Below, one piece after another: positions 6,619-12,959 of a stretch of DNA of 15,154 bases (the stretch's first letter is position 1; the number at the start of each line of letters is the position of its first letter). Under the pieces are notes generated by a model. That model was not told the DNA's origin, searched no databases, and was given only the letters and a program-made list of their open reading frames with translations. The DNA comes from SFEL01 sp964392455. GTDB taxonomy: Bacteria; Bacillota; Clostridia; Christensenellales; CAG-138. The translations under genes were made by a program, and so were the position numbers. The DNA lies in contig CAYMPG010000035.1 of assembly GCA_964392455.1 (NCBI GenBank), positions 1-15,154 of the forward strand. Reading direction: 5' to 3'.

Positions 6619-6826
6619 TCGCACAAAATCCACAAGATTTTGTGCGAAAGCCGAAGGCATTTGCCGCCCGGTAAACCCCGCAGGGTTTATAGGCAAATCA
6701 TGTAAAAGCCCCCGCAAGGGATTAAATCGCACAAATGCCCAAAGCATTTGTGCGTCCTCACGGAAAAGCCACAGCTTTTCCGTGACCCTCGCTCAAAACC
6801 CAAAGCGAGGCGACGATTTTGAGCGA
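6619..6826. repeat. Array of variable-tip hairpins
   Basis: Successive perfect inverted repeats: 6619-6647 (TCGCACAAAATC arms), 6659-6698 (ATTTGCC/GGCAAAT enclosing TAAACCC/GGGTTTA), 6728-6754 (CGCACAAATGC arms), 6759-6784 (CACGGAAAAGC arms) and 6789-6826 (TCGCTCAAAA arms). Two have the same CGCACA/TGTGCG base but different, still complementary, tips. The order flank, CGCACA hairpin, CCTC, second hairpin is repeated on the other strand at 15087-15153. No reading frame here looks like a gene. Confidence 0.7.
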
Positions 6827-6833
6827 AACATAT

Positions 6834-6860
6834 AAAAAAGCCCACATTGTGGGCCTTTTT
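6834..6860. terminator. Terminator of the - strand selenium-associated operon
   Basis: A-tract, GCCCAC (6840-6845), loop ATT, GTGGGC (6849-6854) and T-tract (6856-6860). It lies 26 nt beyond the stop of the last - strand gene, where its reverse complement supplies the T-run. It can work in both directions. Confidence 0.75.
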
Positions 6861-6885
6861 GGTTATAGTTTGAGCTATTGCATTG

Positions 6886-7122
6886 CTACAGGGAAAGCCT
6901 GTAGGTGCCATCCACCTTTATCCCGCTTTCGCTGGCGGCATCCAGCAGGCTCTGCTCCTGCTCCACCTCGGCACGAAAGGCCATGCCGCAGCCTGCGGTT
7001 ATTTCCCTTGGCACGGGTATGAGCCTGCCGGGCAGCCCCTTTTCCATGCACATGGCCTCCATTGCCATTGCGGCGGAGGTGGTGGGGAAGGTGATTATAA
7101 GATACAGCCGCTTTTCTCTCAT
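6886..7122 (-). CDS. DUF3343 protein (putative Se/S carrier-like), copy 1
   Basis: Small protein of 78 residues in the DUF3343 family, described as putative selenium/sulfur carrier-like because its members occur with selenium genes. It has a ferredoxin-like alternation: YLIITFPTTSAAMAMEAMC, then LIPVPREITAGCGMAFR with the conserved Cys45 in GCGM, the likely carrier residue. A second cysteine is at 25. The start overlaps the stop of the upstream desulfurase-like gene by 4 nt (ATGA), so the two are translationally coupled. Inference: Cys45 receives persulfide or selenium from that enzyme or from YedF. The biochemical role of the family is unproven. Confidence 0.85.
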   Translation of the reverse strand: MREKRLYLIITFPTTSAAMAMEAMCMEKGLPGRLIPVPREITAGCGMAFRAEVEQEQSLLDAASESGIKVDGTYRLSL

Positions 7123-8249
7123 TGGGCGATCTCCCTTACGGCGTTTATTGCGGCATCCACCTCGGCCTCGGTATTGAAGTAGGCAAAGCTGAAGCGCACC
7201 GCACCCTGCTCCCGGGTGCCCAGTGCCATATGCATTCTGGGGGCGCAGTGTGCGCCGGGGCGGGTAGCAATGCCGTAGCTTTCGGATAGCTCATCCGATA
7301 CGGCAGAGGAATCGTAATCCCGTATATTCAGCGCCACAACCGGGCTGCGCTTTCGGGAAAAATCCCCATACACGGTCACGCCCTCTATGGAGCGCACTCC
7401 CTCATAAAAGCGGGCCATAAGCTCATGCTCCCGCCTGTATATTTCATCTATGCCCACCTGCTCTATAAAGTCCAGGGCAGCTCCAAGGCCGGCTATGCCG
7501 TGGCCATTCAGCGTGCCCGCCTCAAGGCGGGTGGGGTACTGCTGGGGCTGGGTGGTGCTGTAGGACTGTACGCCTGAGCCGCCCACCTTAAAGGGGCGGA
7601 TCTCCACACCCTCGCCTATGCACATTCCGCCGGTGCCCTGGGGCCCCATAAGGCCCTTGTGCCCGGTGAAGCACAGCACGTCTATGCCCATTTCCTTTAT
7701 ATTTATGGGGAAGCAGCCCGCAGTCTGGGAAGCATCCACTATGAGCAGAGCGCCGTTTCTGTGGGCAATGGCGCTGATGCGCTCCAGGTCAAGGTGGTTG
7801 CCGGTAAGGTTTGATGCATGGGTGCAGACTATGGCCCTTGTATCCGGCCGCATGAGCCGCTCAAAGTCCTCATAATCCACATTGCCCTGCCTGTCCGCCT
7901 CCACGAAGCTCAGCTCCACGCTCCGCTCCGCCTCCAGCCTGTACAGGGGCCGCAGCACGGAATTATGCTCAAGGTCAGTGGTGATAACGTGGTCTCCACG
8001 GTTTATGGTGCCGGATATGGCAATATTCAGCGCCTCGGTGGAATTGCAGGTGAATATCACCCGCTCTGTGGGGCAGCCAAACATCTGGCCAAGCTTTGCC
8101 CTGGTGCGGTATACCGTGCGGGCAGCATCCAGCGCACCCTCATGGGTGCCGCGGGAGCTGTTGCCCATGGAGTTCATGGCCTTTATTACCGCCTCCGTAA
8201 CGCCATCCGGCTTATGGAGGGTAGTGGCTGCATTGTCCAGGTAAATCAC
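7119..8249 (-). CDS. Cysteine desulfurase-like class V aminotransferase
   Basis: PLP enzyme of 376 residues, full length for the family. It probably takes sulfur from cysteine, or selenium from selenocysteine, onto an active-site cysteine. Visible PLP-site features are STEALN (70-75), TDLEH with the cofactor-stacking His95, VDASQ (Asp172) and the Schiff-base Lys198 in TGHKG. The active-site Cys335 lies in RPGAHCAPRMH. It resembles the class V subgroup found in Bacillota beside YedF and DUF3343. It overlaps both neighbours by 4 nt (8246-8249 and 7119-7122), giving a fixed ratio of the three products. Iron-sulfur scaffold genes (SufU, NifU) are absent nearby, which favours a selenium/sulfur-transfer role over housekeeping cluster assembly. 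Confidence 0.9.
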   Translation of the reverse strand: MIYLDNAATTLHKPDGVTEAVIKAMNSMGNSSRGTHEGALDAARTVYRTRAKLGQMFGCPTERVIFTCNSTEALNIAISGTINRGDHVITTDLEHNSVLRPLYRLEAERSVELSFVEADRQGNVDYEDFERLMRPDTRAIVCTHASNLTGNHLDLERISAIAHRNGALLIVDASQTAGCFPINIKEMGIDVLCFTGHKGLMGPQGTGGMCIGEGVEIRPFKVGGSGVQSYSTTQPQQYPTRLEAGTLNGHGIAGLGAALDFIEQVGIDEIYRREHELMARFYEGVRSIEGVTVYGDFSRKRSPVVALNIRDYDSSAVSDELSESYGIATRPGAHCAPRMHMALGTREQGAVRFSFAYFNTEAEVDAAINAVREIAQ

Positions 8250-8848
8250 GGCTTGATTACCCGTGCGCCGGCCAGCTTTTCAACTATGGTGTACATATTG
8301 GTAACGCCGCCCACGGCCAGCTTATCTGTAAGGCCGTAGAAGTTGAGGCAGGTGCCGCAGGTGAGTATTTCCACGCCCTGAGCTTCCATATTCTTAAGGT
8401 CTTCAACGGATACGGAGCCTTCCACAGTCAGCTTGGCGCCGCCATTGTAAAAGAGAATGGTCTTGGGCAGCTTTTCAAGCTGGGATACTGCATATATAAA
8501 GCCCTTCATAAGGGTAGCGCCCAGCTCGTCAGAGCCCTTGCCCATAACGTTGCTGTCAATGGCCACTACCAGGTCTCCTCTGGTATCGGGGCAGCATACG
8601 GCTTCCTCATCTGCCTTTACGGGGCCTGTTACCTCCATGGTGATGGAAAACAGCTTATCTCCCAGCTTTTCGGAGTGGGACTTGAGGCCCTTGCTGTCTG
8701 CAAGGCGGGTAAGGTTCTGTATGGCGATCTCGTTATCCACCTGCACCTCAAGGGTGCCGGCCTCGGTGACCTCTGCAAGGGCCTTGGTGGCCTTTACTAC
8801 GGGGATGGGGCACTGATCGCCCACTGCGTTTACTGTAAGCTTTGCCAT
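8246..8848 (-). CDS. yedF: YedF, selenium-metabolism sulfurtransferase-like protein
   Basis: Protein of 200 residues with an N-terminal TusA-like domain (about 1-75) carrying the CPIP motif with Cys13, and a C-terminal DsrE-like domain (about 90-198) with LTCGTC (Cys164, Cys167). This two-domain form is the selenium-associated YedF family, found mainly in genomes with selenophosphate synthetase. A CC pair at 85-86 lies in the linker. The likely role is passing persulfide or selenium between the desulfurase-like enzyme and an acceptor, possibly for a labile selenium cofactor in molybdenum hydroxylases; this is by association. AGGAGGAA (8857-8864) lies 8 nt before the start. It lies 51 nt downstream of the LysR gene with no terminator seen between, and overlaps the next gene by 4 nt. 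Confidence 0.92.
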   Translation of the reverse strand: MAKLTVNAVGDQCPIPVVKATKALAEVTEAGTLEVQVDNEIAIQNLTRLADSKGLKSHSEKLGDKLFSITMEVTGPVKADEEAVCCPDTRGDLVVAIDSNVMGKGSDELGATLMKGFIYAVSQLEKLPKTILFYNGGAKLTVEGSVSVEDLKNMEAQGVEILTCGTCLNFYGLTDKLAVGGVTNMYTIVEKLAGARVIKP

Positions 8849-8899
8849 GGTGATGATTCCTCCTGAAAGTAATATGTTGTTATATTGTATTTTTGCAAA

Positions 8900-9814
8900 T
8901 CAATCCTCGAAAGCATCCAGCTTTTTAACGTAATTGAGAAATGCCTGCTCCGCCCCGTTAAAGCAGCGGTTTTTAAGGTATGCTATGGAAATATCCCGGT
9001 ATGGGCCATCTGCCTCAAGGTCAAAGCGCAGCACACGGCTGGCCTGTATGGCGTCCCTGGCTGCCCGCTCGGACAGTATGGATACGCCTCCGCCTCCTGC
9101 AACCATGCTCTTTATGCCCTCGATATTGTTCATATATGCGGCCACGGTAAGGTCTGCCGGGTCCACGCCTATGGAGCGCAGGTAGTTATCCGTTTCTCTG
9201 CGGGTGCCTGAGCCGCTTTCCCTGAGTATCATGGGCCTGTCCAGCAGCTCGCGGCCCAGCACGCCCTGCTTTTTCTTTTCCATATATTCGGCGGTCTTTG
9301 GGGTGATGAGCACCATTCTGTCCCGGCAAACGGTGTGATAGCATATCATGCTCTTGCGGCTCCTGGTGCCCACAAAGGCAAATACCGCCTCGCCTGTCTG
9401 CAGCCTGTCCAGCGCAAAGGAGCTGTCTCCATCCAGCACAAGGAACCTGCACTCTGGCTTTGAGGCATTGTAGCCATTGAGTATATCCGGCAATATGTAG
9501 CTGGAGGGCACTGTGGAGGAGGCAATGGAAATGACCGGCTGGTCCTTTACCTCCTGCCGGAACATGGCCTCAAGGGCTTTGGCCTGGCTGAGTATCTGCA
9601 CGGCGGATCTGTAGGCCTGCATACCCTCCTCGGTGGGCTCCACGTTTTTCTTTTCCCGCCGCTGGAGGAGGGTGGTTTGCAGGGCCCGTTCCAGCTTGGC
9701 GATATGGCTGCTGATGGTGGACTGGCTTAAAAAAAGCTCCTCGCCCGCCTTGGAAAAGCTGCGGTTTTCCACTACGCTTACGAATGCCTCAAGTTGTCCC
9801 AGGCTTATATCCAC
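8900..9814 (-). CDS. LysR-type regulator, selenium-metabolism-associated type
   Basis: DNA-binding regulator of 304 residues, normal LysR length. The N-terminal winged helix-turn-helix is clear (LGQLEAFVSVVENRSF, then LFLSQSTISSHIAKLE), with the effector-binding domain from about residue 90 (PVISIASSTVPSSYILPDIL). The start is GTG 9814, chosen because AGGAG at 9824-9828 lies 9 nt upstream and the protein then begins with the family-typical xDISLGQLEAF; upstream in-frame starts lack a good site and run into the operator dyad. First gene of the block with yedF, the desulfurase-like gene and DUF3343, a set for which a selenium-associated LysR subgroup is known. It probably controls itself and these genes through the dyad at 9922-9950; the effector is unknown. 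Confidence 0.9.
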   Translation of the reverse strand: MDISLGQLEAFVSVVENRSFSKAGEELFLSQSTISSHIAKLERALQTTLLQRREKKNVEPTEEGMQAYRSAVQILSQAKALEAMFRQEVKDQPVISIASSTVPSSYILPDILNGYNASKPECRFLVLDGDSSFALDRLQTGEAVFAFVGTRSRKSMICYHTVCRDRMVLITPKTAEYMEKKKQGVLGRELLDRPMILRESGSGTRRETDNYLRSIGVDPADLTVAAYMNNIEGIKSMVAGGGGVSILSERAARDAIQASRVLRFDLEADGPYRDISIAYLKNRCFNGAEQAFLNYVKKLDAFED

Positions 9815-9823
9815 TGATAAGAT

Positions 9824-9828
9824 CTCCT
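9824..9828 (-). promoter_or_regulatory. Ribosome-binding site that decides the LysR GTG start
   Basis: AGGAG on the - strand, 9 nt before GTG 9814. The in-frame ATG at 9847 has no comparable site, so initiation at GTG is favoured. Confidence 0.7.
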
Positions 9829-9874
9829 GTTTCTGTAATTTTATCATATCCAGAGGCCGTGTATTTCTGTGTAT

Positions 9875-9904
9875 AGTATACAGCTTAAATGGCACTCCGC
9901 TCAA
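9875..9904 (-). promoter_or_regulatory. Promoter of the LysR-yedF operon
   Basis: On the - strand TTGAGC (9904-9899), an 18-nt spacer and TATACT (9880-9875). Transcription would start near 9868, leaving a leader of about 54 nt before GTG 9814. The dyad at 9922-9950 lies just upstream of the -35, the usual place for a LysR regulatory site. Confidence 0.6.
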
Positions 9905-9921
9905 CTTTTCGATATTCAAAA

Positions 9922-9950
9922 AATCGATAACGATTGCGCCGTTATCGATT
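9922..9950. promoter_or_regulatory. Large dyad, probable LysR operator
   Basis: AATCGATAACG (9922-9932) and CGTTATCGATT (9940-9950) are perfect 11-bp arms with a 7-nt centre. It has the T-N11-A spacing expected for LysR boxes and stands 17 nt upstream of the -35. The adjacent bases 9914-9929 recur exactly at 1620-1635. Binding by the adjacent regulator is inferred from position and symmetry. Confidence 0.65.
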
Positions 9951-9964
9951 GGCGTAAAATCACA

Positions 9965-9989
9965 GGCGGGGCGGCTATGCCGCCCCGCC
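9965..9989 (-). terminator. Terminator-like hairpin after the reductase/DUF3343 pair
   Basis: GGCGGGGCGGC (9965-9975), TAT, GCCGCCCCGCC (9979-9989): an 11-bp GC-only stem, 25 nt beyond the DUF3343 stop on the - strand. The - strand tail contains a TTTT a few bases after the stem, so it is moderately convincing as a terminator that separates this pair from the LysR operon. Confidence 0.6.
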
Positions 9990-10014
9990 CGGGGGATTTT
10001 ATGTTCTCCTTGAT

Positions 10015-10287
10015 TTAGCAGTATTTATCCCGCCTGGAGCGTATCTGCCCCGCCAGGGGAACGATATCGTAGCAGGGGGCATTGTGGGCGGCAATGCTGC
10101 GCTTTGCCCCCTCAAGCTGATCTGGCTCCAGCAGCAGTGACATACCGCAGGACAGCTCCCCCTGTATGGCCCTCGGTGCAGGGGCTATGCGGCATACCAC
10201 CCCATCCCCGGTAAGTATATCCTTAAGGGACAGGCCCTGCTCATAGTTTTCAAAGAGGATATAGTAGCGTATATCTCCGTTATCCAT
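10015..10287 (-). CDS. DUF3343 protein (putative Se/S carrier-like), copy 2
   Basis: Protein of 90 residues, a diverged relative of the DUF3343 protein at 6886-7122. It shares the N-terminal strand-helix (YYILFENYEQGLSLKDIL) and the motif APRAIQGELSCGMSL with the conserved Cys47 before GM. It also has Cys32, Cys72 and a cysteine as the very last residue (Cys90). It overlaps the 3' end of the double-cubane reductase gene by 8 nt, so the two are co-translated, which suggests this copy serves the reductase while the other serves the desulfurase-like enzyme. Its ribosome site is weak, as expected for coupled translation. Function beyond family membership is unproven. Confidence 0.82.
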   Translation of the reverse strand: MDNGDIRYYILFENYEQGLSLKDILTGDGVVCRIAPAPRAIQGELSCGMSLLLEPDQLEGAKRSIAAHNAPCYDIVPLAGQIRSRRDKYC

Positions 10288-11554
10288 TGATCATCTCAAT
10301 GAATGCGCCTATGCGGGTGCGGAGCTGCTCGGCATCGGTATCGGTATAGTCGGTCTCCAGGCTGAGCACGGGTATGCCGGCTTCCTTAAGGGCCCTGGAT
10401 ACGCTGTACTTCTCGGTATCATACAGGCAGCAGAACTTCAGGCTGCAATCGATAACGCCATCCACCTTGTATTCCTTGCACAGGCGCAGCAGGTCGTCAA
10501 TGCGGCCGGTGTTGGGGGTGAAGCAGGCGCAGTTGGTCTTCATGTACCTTTCGGACAGGGCCATGAACTGCTCATCCAGGGTGGTCTTGCTCTCATCCAC
10601 CAGGTTCTCAAAGTAGCGGGTGCCGGTGCACATTTCCTCGCATACCACTGCGCCGCCGCTGGTTTCAATTATGTTATGCAGCTTCCAGTTGGGCACGGCA
10701 AGGGGAGTGCCGGTGACCAGTATGCGCTTGGTGCCGGCGGGTACTACGCTTACGCCGTCCTTTATGCGCTGCTCCAGCTCGTCTGCCAGCCTGTTGCACA
10801 TCTGGGCGCAGCGTACCGGGTCATCAAAGAAGGAAATCTGGGTCATCAGCAGGGCGTCACGGCCGGAGATGGGCAGACATTCGGACTTGCGGCAGTCATA
10901 TACCCTCTGGAGGGCCTTGCGCTTTTCGTTGATGATGTGAATGGACTCGGCCAGCTTTTCGGGGGTGATCTTATTGCCGGTGAATTCCTCAACGGTCTTT
11001 GCAAACTGGGCAATCTCATCCTTCCACTTGAGGATGTCCTTTTCCCGCTTCATCTGGGGCACGTCCATGATGTACATGGGCACGTCCTCGCCGAGAATTT
11101 CGTAGGCCTTCTTCTTGCCATCGCAGGTGGTCTCGCCCACGTACATATCTGCAATCCGGAAGAAGGGGCAGGTGCGGCCAAGGCGGGCGCCTACAGAGGC
11201 CTTTACCAGGGGGCAGGTGGACTTGGGCAGTACCTTTTCTCCATCCGGTACCCAGAACTGGCTGCCGCCGCAGAGGCCGGTGACGATGCCGTCTGCCGCT
11301 ATTACTACTTCGTCAGGAACATATACGCAGAAGGTACCGAATACCTTGCGTCCTTCCTTCTGGGCGGCTATGAGCTCAGCGGGGCGTATGCCGTGGACTT
11401 CGGATATTACCAGATCCCAGAAATCCATGGCGGTGGGGCGATTTTCCTGAGTCAGATACACATCGCCAACGGCGGTGGGCAGCACCTGGCACAGCAGGTC
11501 ATGGGTCTCAAGATCCATACCCAGATCTTTCCACATCTGTACATAATCTGACAT
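10280..11554 (-). CDS. Double-cubane-cluster anaerobic reductase (YjiM/HgdB-like)
   Basis: Protein of 424 residues in the 2-hydroxyacyl-CoA dehydratase superfamily, closest by motif to YjiM-type double-cubane [8Fe-9S] proteins, which use ATP-driven electron transfer for low-potential reductions of small molecules. Diagnostic segments are STCPLVKAS (Cys114), RTCPFF (Cys129) and VGETTCDGKKKAYE (Cys144), with further cysteines at 76, 95, 305, 309, 342, 344, 370 and 375-376, and a C-terminal ETDYTDTDAEQLRTR motif. Exact cluster ligands were not assigned. Start ATG 11554 has GGAGGA (11566-11561) just upstream; a longer in-frame start at 11629 lacks a site. Its partner ATPase (HgdC/YjiL-like activase) is not in the window. 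It overlaps a DUF3343 gene and is divergent from an ABC importer. Substrate unknown. Confidence 0.9.
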   Translation of the reverse strand: MSDYVQMWKDLGMDLETHDLLCQVLPTAVGDVYLTQENRPTAMDFWDLVISEVHGIRPAELIAAQKEGRKVFGTFCVYVPDEVVIAADGIVTGLCGGSQFWVPDGEKVLPKSTCPLVKASVGARLGRTCPFFRIADMYVGETTCDGKKKAYEILGEDVPMYIMDVPQMKREKDILKWKDEIAQFAKTVEEFTGNKITPEKLAESIHIINEKRKALQRVYDCRKSECLPISGRDALLMTQISFFDDPVRCAQMCNRLADELEQRIKDGVSVVPAGTKRILVTGTPLAVPNWKLHNIIETSGGAVVCEEMCTGTRYFENLVDESKTTLDEQFMALSERYMKTNCACFTPNTGRIDDLLRLCKEYKVDGVIDCSLKFCCLYDTEKYSVSRALKEAGIPVLSLETDYTDTDAEQLRTRIGAFIEMING

Positions 11555-11655
11555 ATACGTTCCTCCATAAGATAAGTTATATTTGGATATTTTCAGCCTA
11601 ACATAAAGAAAAAAGCCTGTTAAATACAAATAAGTGATAATATTTGTGCGTTATC

Positions 11656-11709
11656 TGGATAATTGATGGATAATGGGCTGAAAAAAAGTAATTTATATCA
11701 TTTTATCCA
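11656..11709. promoter_or_regulatory. TGGATAA repeats upstream of the reductase gene
   Basis: TGGATAAT occurs at 11656-11663 and again at 11667-11674, 11 bp apart (one helical turn), and TGGATAA occurs inverted at 11703-11709. They lie about 100-155 bp upstream of the reductase start. Such phased repeats suggest a regulator site for one or both divergent genes. I could not pick a convincing - strand promoter in this A/T-rich stretch. Confidence 0.35.
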
Positions 11710-11730
11710 ATATTTTTGCGCTATTATTCA

Positions 11731-11779
11731 TTATGTCGATAACAAGTTTGTTAATATTGATACAAACAATTCGACATAA
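11731..11779. promoter_or_regulatory. Nested dyad at the divergent ABC promoter
   Basis: TTATGTCGA (11731-11739) mirrors TCGACATAA (11771-11779); inside, GTTTGT (11746-11751) mirrors ACAAAC (11762-11767) around nearly the same centre. The right arm covers the -35 of the + strand promoter. TCGATAAC (11736-11743) is also part of the dyad arm at the LysR promoter. This looks like an operator; the regulator is unknown. Confidence 0.5.
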
Positions 11780-11800
11780 CCTTAACAATACATTTATAAT
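11771..11800 (+). promoter_or_regulatory. Promoter of the SsuABC-like operon
   Basis: TCGACA (11771-11776), an 18-nt spacer and a perfect TATAAT (11795-11800). The start would be near 11807, with a leader of about 79 nt. Confidence 0.65.
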
Positions 11801-11816
11801 AAGCTGTCTTATGAAG

Positions 11817-11869
11817 GGAGCGCTGCCCCGAGGGGGTGGCGGTCTCCAATTTATGTGAACATAATTTTT
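11817..11869 (+). ncRNA. Structured 5' leader of the SsuABC-like operon
   Basis: GGAG (11817-11820) pairs with CTCC (11844-11847) around a 9-bp stem (11821-11829 with 11833-11841, including G-T wobbles and a GAG loop). A second hairpin, TTATGT/ACATAA (11851-11864), is followed by TTTTT (11865-11869) just before the ribosome site. The arrangement could be an attenuator or simply an mRNA-stabilising leader. It does not match a riboswitch class I recognise. Confidence 0.35.
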
Positions 11870-11885
11870 ACGAAGGGAAATGCAT

Positions 11886-12959
11886 ATGCTGCCGGAAAAC
11901 AATCAGCCAAACTCTCAGCAGGTAGATGCAGCCCAGCTTGGCAATCTGACCCGCAGCCAGCTTAAAAAGCTGGAAACAAAAGAAAAGACCGCCTGGCAGA
12001 AGACCCTTGAGGCCATCACTCTTGCCCTGCCCATAGTATGCGGCATAGTGGCAATACTGGAATACCTGATACTGCCAAACAACAGCCGCAATTATAACCC
12101 CTTTGCCTACATTTATGTAATGGGGGCATTTATACTGGCCTATGTGGTGTATCTGGTGATAGGCATAGTTAAGAAGCGGGGCGGCAACTCCGCCGTTTAC
12201 GAAAAGGTGCATTACAGGGCTCCCCTGTATTCTGCGTTGTTCCTTTTCCTTGCCCTTTACGATTATCTCACCCTTAAGACCGGCATTTTGACTCAGCCCT
12301 TCGTGCCCTGCATGAATTTCATCATAAATGCCTTCCTTAAGGATTATCTGATGCTGCTGGATTGCACCATCAATACCCTCAAGCTCCTGTTCCTGGGCTA
12401 TGGCATAGGCGTATCCCTGGGCCTTATCACCGGCATCACCTGCGGCTATTCCAAAAAGGTGCGCTACTGGATAGACCCCATCATCAAGTTCCTCGGACCT
12501 ATCCCCACCTCCACCTGGGTACCTGTTACCATGGTAATAGCGGGCTCCCTGTTTGGGGGCGCAGTGTTCATAATAGCCCTGGGCTCCTGGTTTGCAGTGA
12601 CCGTGGCCTCCATGACCGGCATATCCAATGTGGATAACGATTTCTTTGAGGCAGCAAGGACGCTGGGCGCCAGCGAAAGGCAGCTTGTATTCCGGGTGGC
12701 CATACCTCATGCAATGCCCTCCATACTTCAGGGCTGCACCCAGGCTATGAGCTCCTCCTGCGTGGCCCTTATGATAGCGGAGATGCTGGGCGTAAAGTCC
12801 GGCCTGGGCTGGTATATGACCTGGCAGTCCGGCTGGGCCAGCTACGATAAGATGTTTGCTGCGCTGTTTGTAATATGCCTGATATTCACTATCGTCACCA
12901 AGGGACTGGAACGCATAAAGCGCCATGTGCTGCGCTGGCAGAATGGAGTTGAGAAATAA
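11886..12959 (+). CDS. ABC importer permease, nitrate/sulfonate/taurine type
   Basis: Membrane permease of 357 residues, longer than the usual 250-280 for SsuC/TauC. The extra N-terminal part has a polar Gln/Lys-rich segment (about 1-40) and two more hydrophobic helices (about 43-60 and 75-95) before the standard core. The core contains the EAA-loop motif FFEAARTLGASERQLVFRVA, which docks on the ATPase, and ends GLERIKRHVLRW like other SsuC-type proteins. Start ATG 11886 is preferred because AAGGG (11873-11877) lies 8 nt upstream; the ATG at 11880 lies only 2 nt from it. The stop overlaps the ATPase start by 1 nt (TAATG). The substrate cannot be told from the permease. Confidence 0.88.
   Translation: MLPENNQPNSQQVDAAQLGNLTRSQLKKLETKEKTAWQKTLEAITLALPIVCGIVAILEYLILPNNSRNYNPFAYIYVMGAFILAYVVYLVIGIVKKRGGNSAVYEKVHYRAPLYSALFLFLALYDYLTLKTGILTQPFVPCMNFIINAFLKDYLMLLDCTINTLKLLFLGYGIGVSLGLITGITCGYSKKVRYWIDPIIKFLGPIPTSTWVPVTMVIAGSLFGGAVFIIALGSWFAVTVASMTGISNVDNDFFEAARTLGASERQLVFRVAIPHAMPSILQGCTQAMSSSCVALMIAEMLGVKSGLGWYMTWQSGWASYDKMFAALFVICLIFTIVTKGLERIKRHVLRWQNGVEK

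Noticed and set aside
6215..6885. Possible tRNA, CRISPR array or insertion sequence in the gene-free block
   Set aside because: No cloverleaf or T-loop consensus, no regularly spaced direct repeats, and no transposase frame or terminal inverted repeats were found.
10447..10457. AATCGATAACG, identical to one arm of the LysR dyad
   Set aside because: It lies inside the reductase coding sequence (codons for a conserved VIDC stretch), has no mirrored arm and no nearby promoter.
10676..11551. + strand open frame of 291 codons opposite the double-cubane reductase
   Set aside because: The - strand frame has clear family motifs and a good ribosome site; the + strand frame has Gly/Ala/Leu-rich shadow composition.
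6886..11554. Possible selenocysteine (in-frame TGA) in the selenium-associated genes
   Set aside because: All reading frames are full length with cysteine at the expected positions, and no in-frame TGA with continuing homology was seen at the gene ends.
11651..11680. Resemblance of TGGATAATGG to part of a TPP riboswitch
   Set aside because: The rest of the riboswitch core is missing and the stretch lies upstream of the + strand promoter, so it would not be in the transcript.
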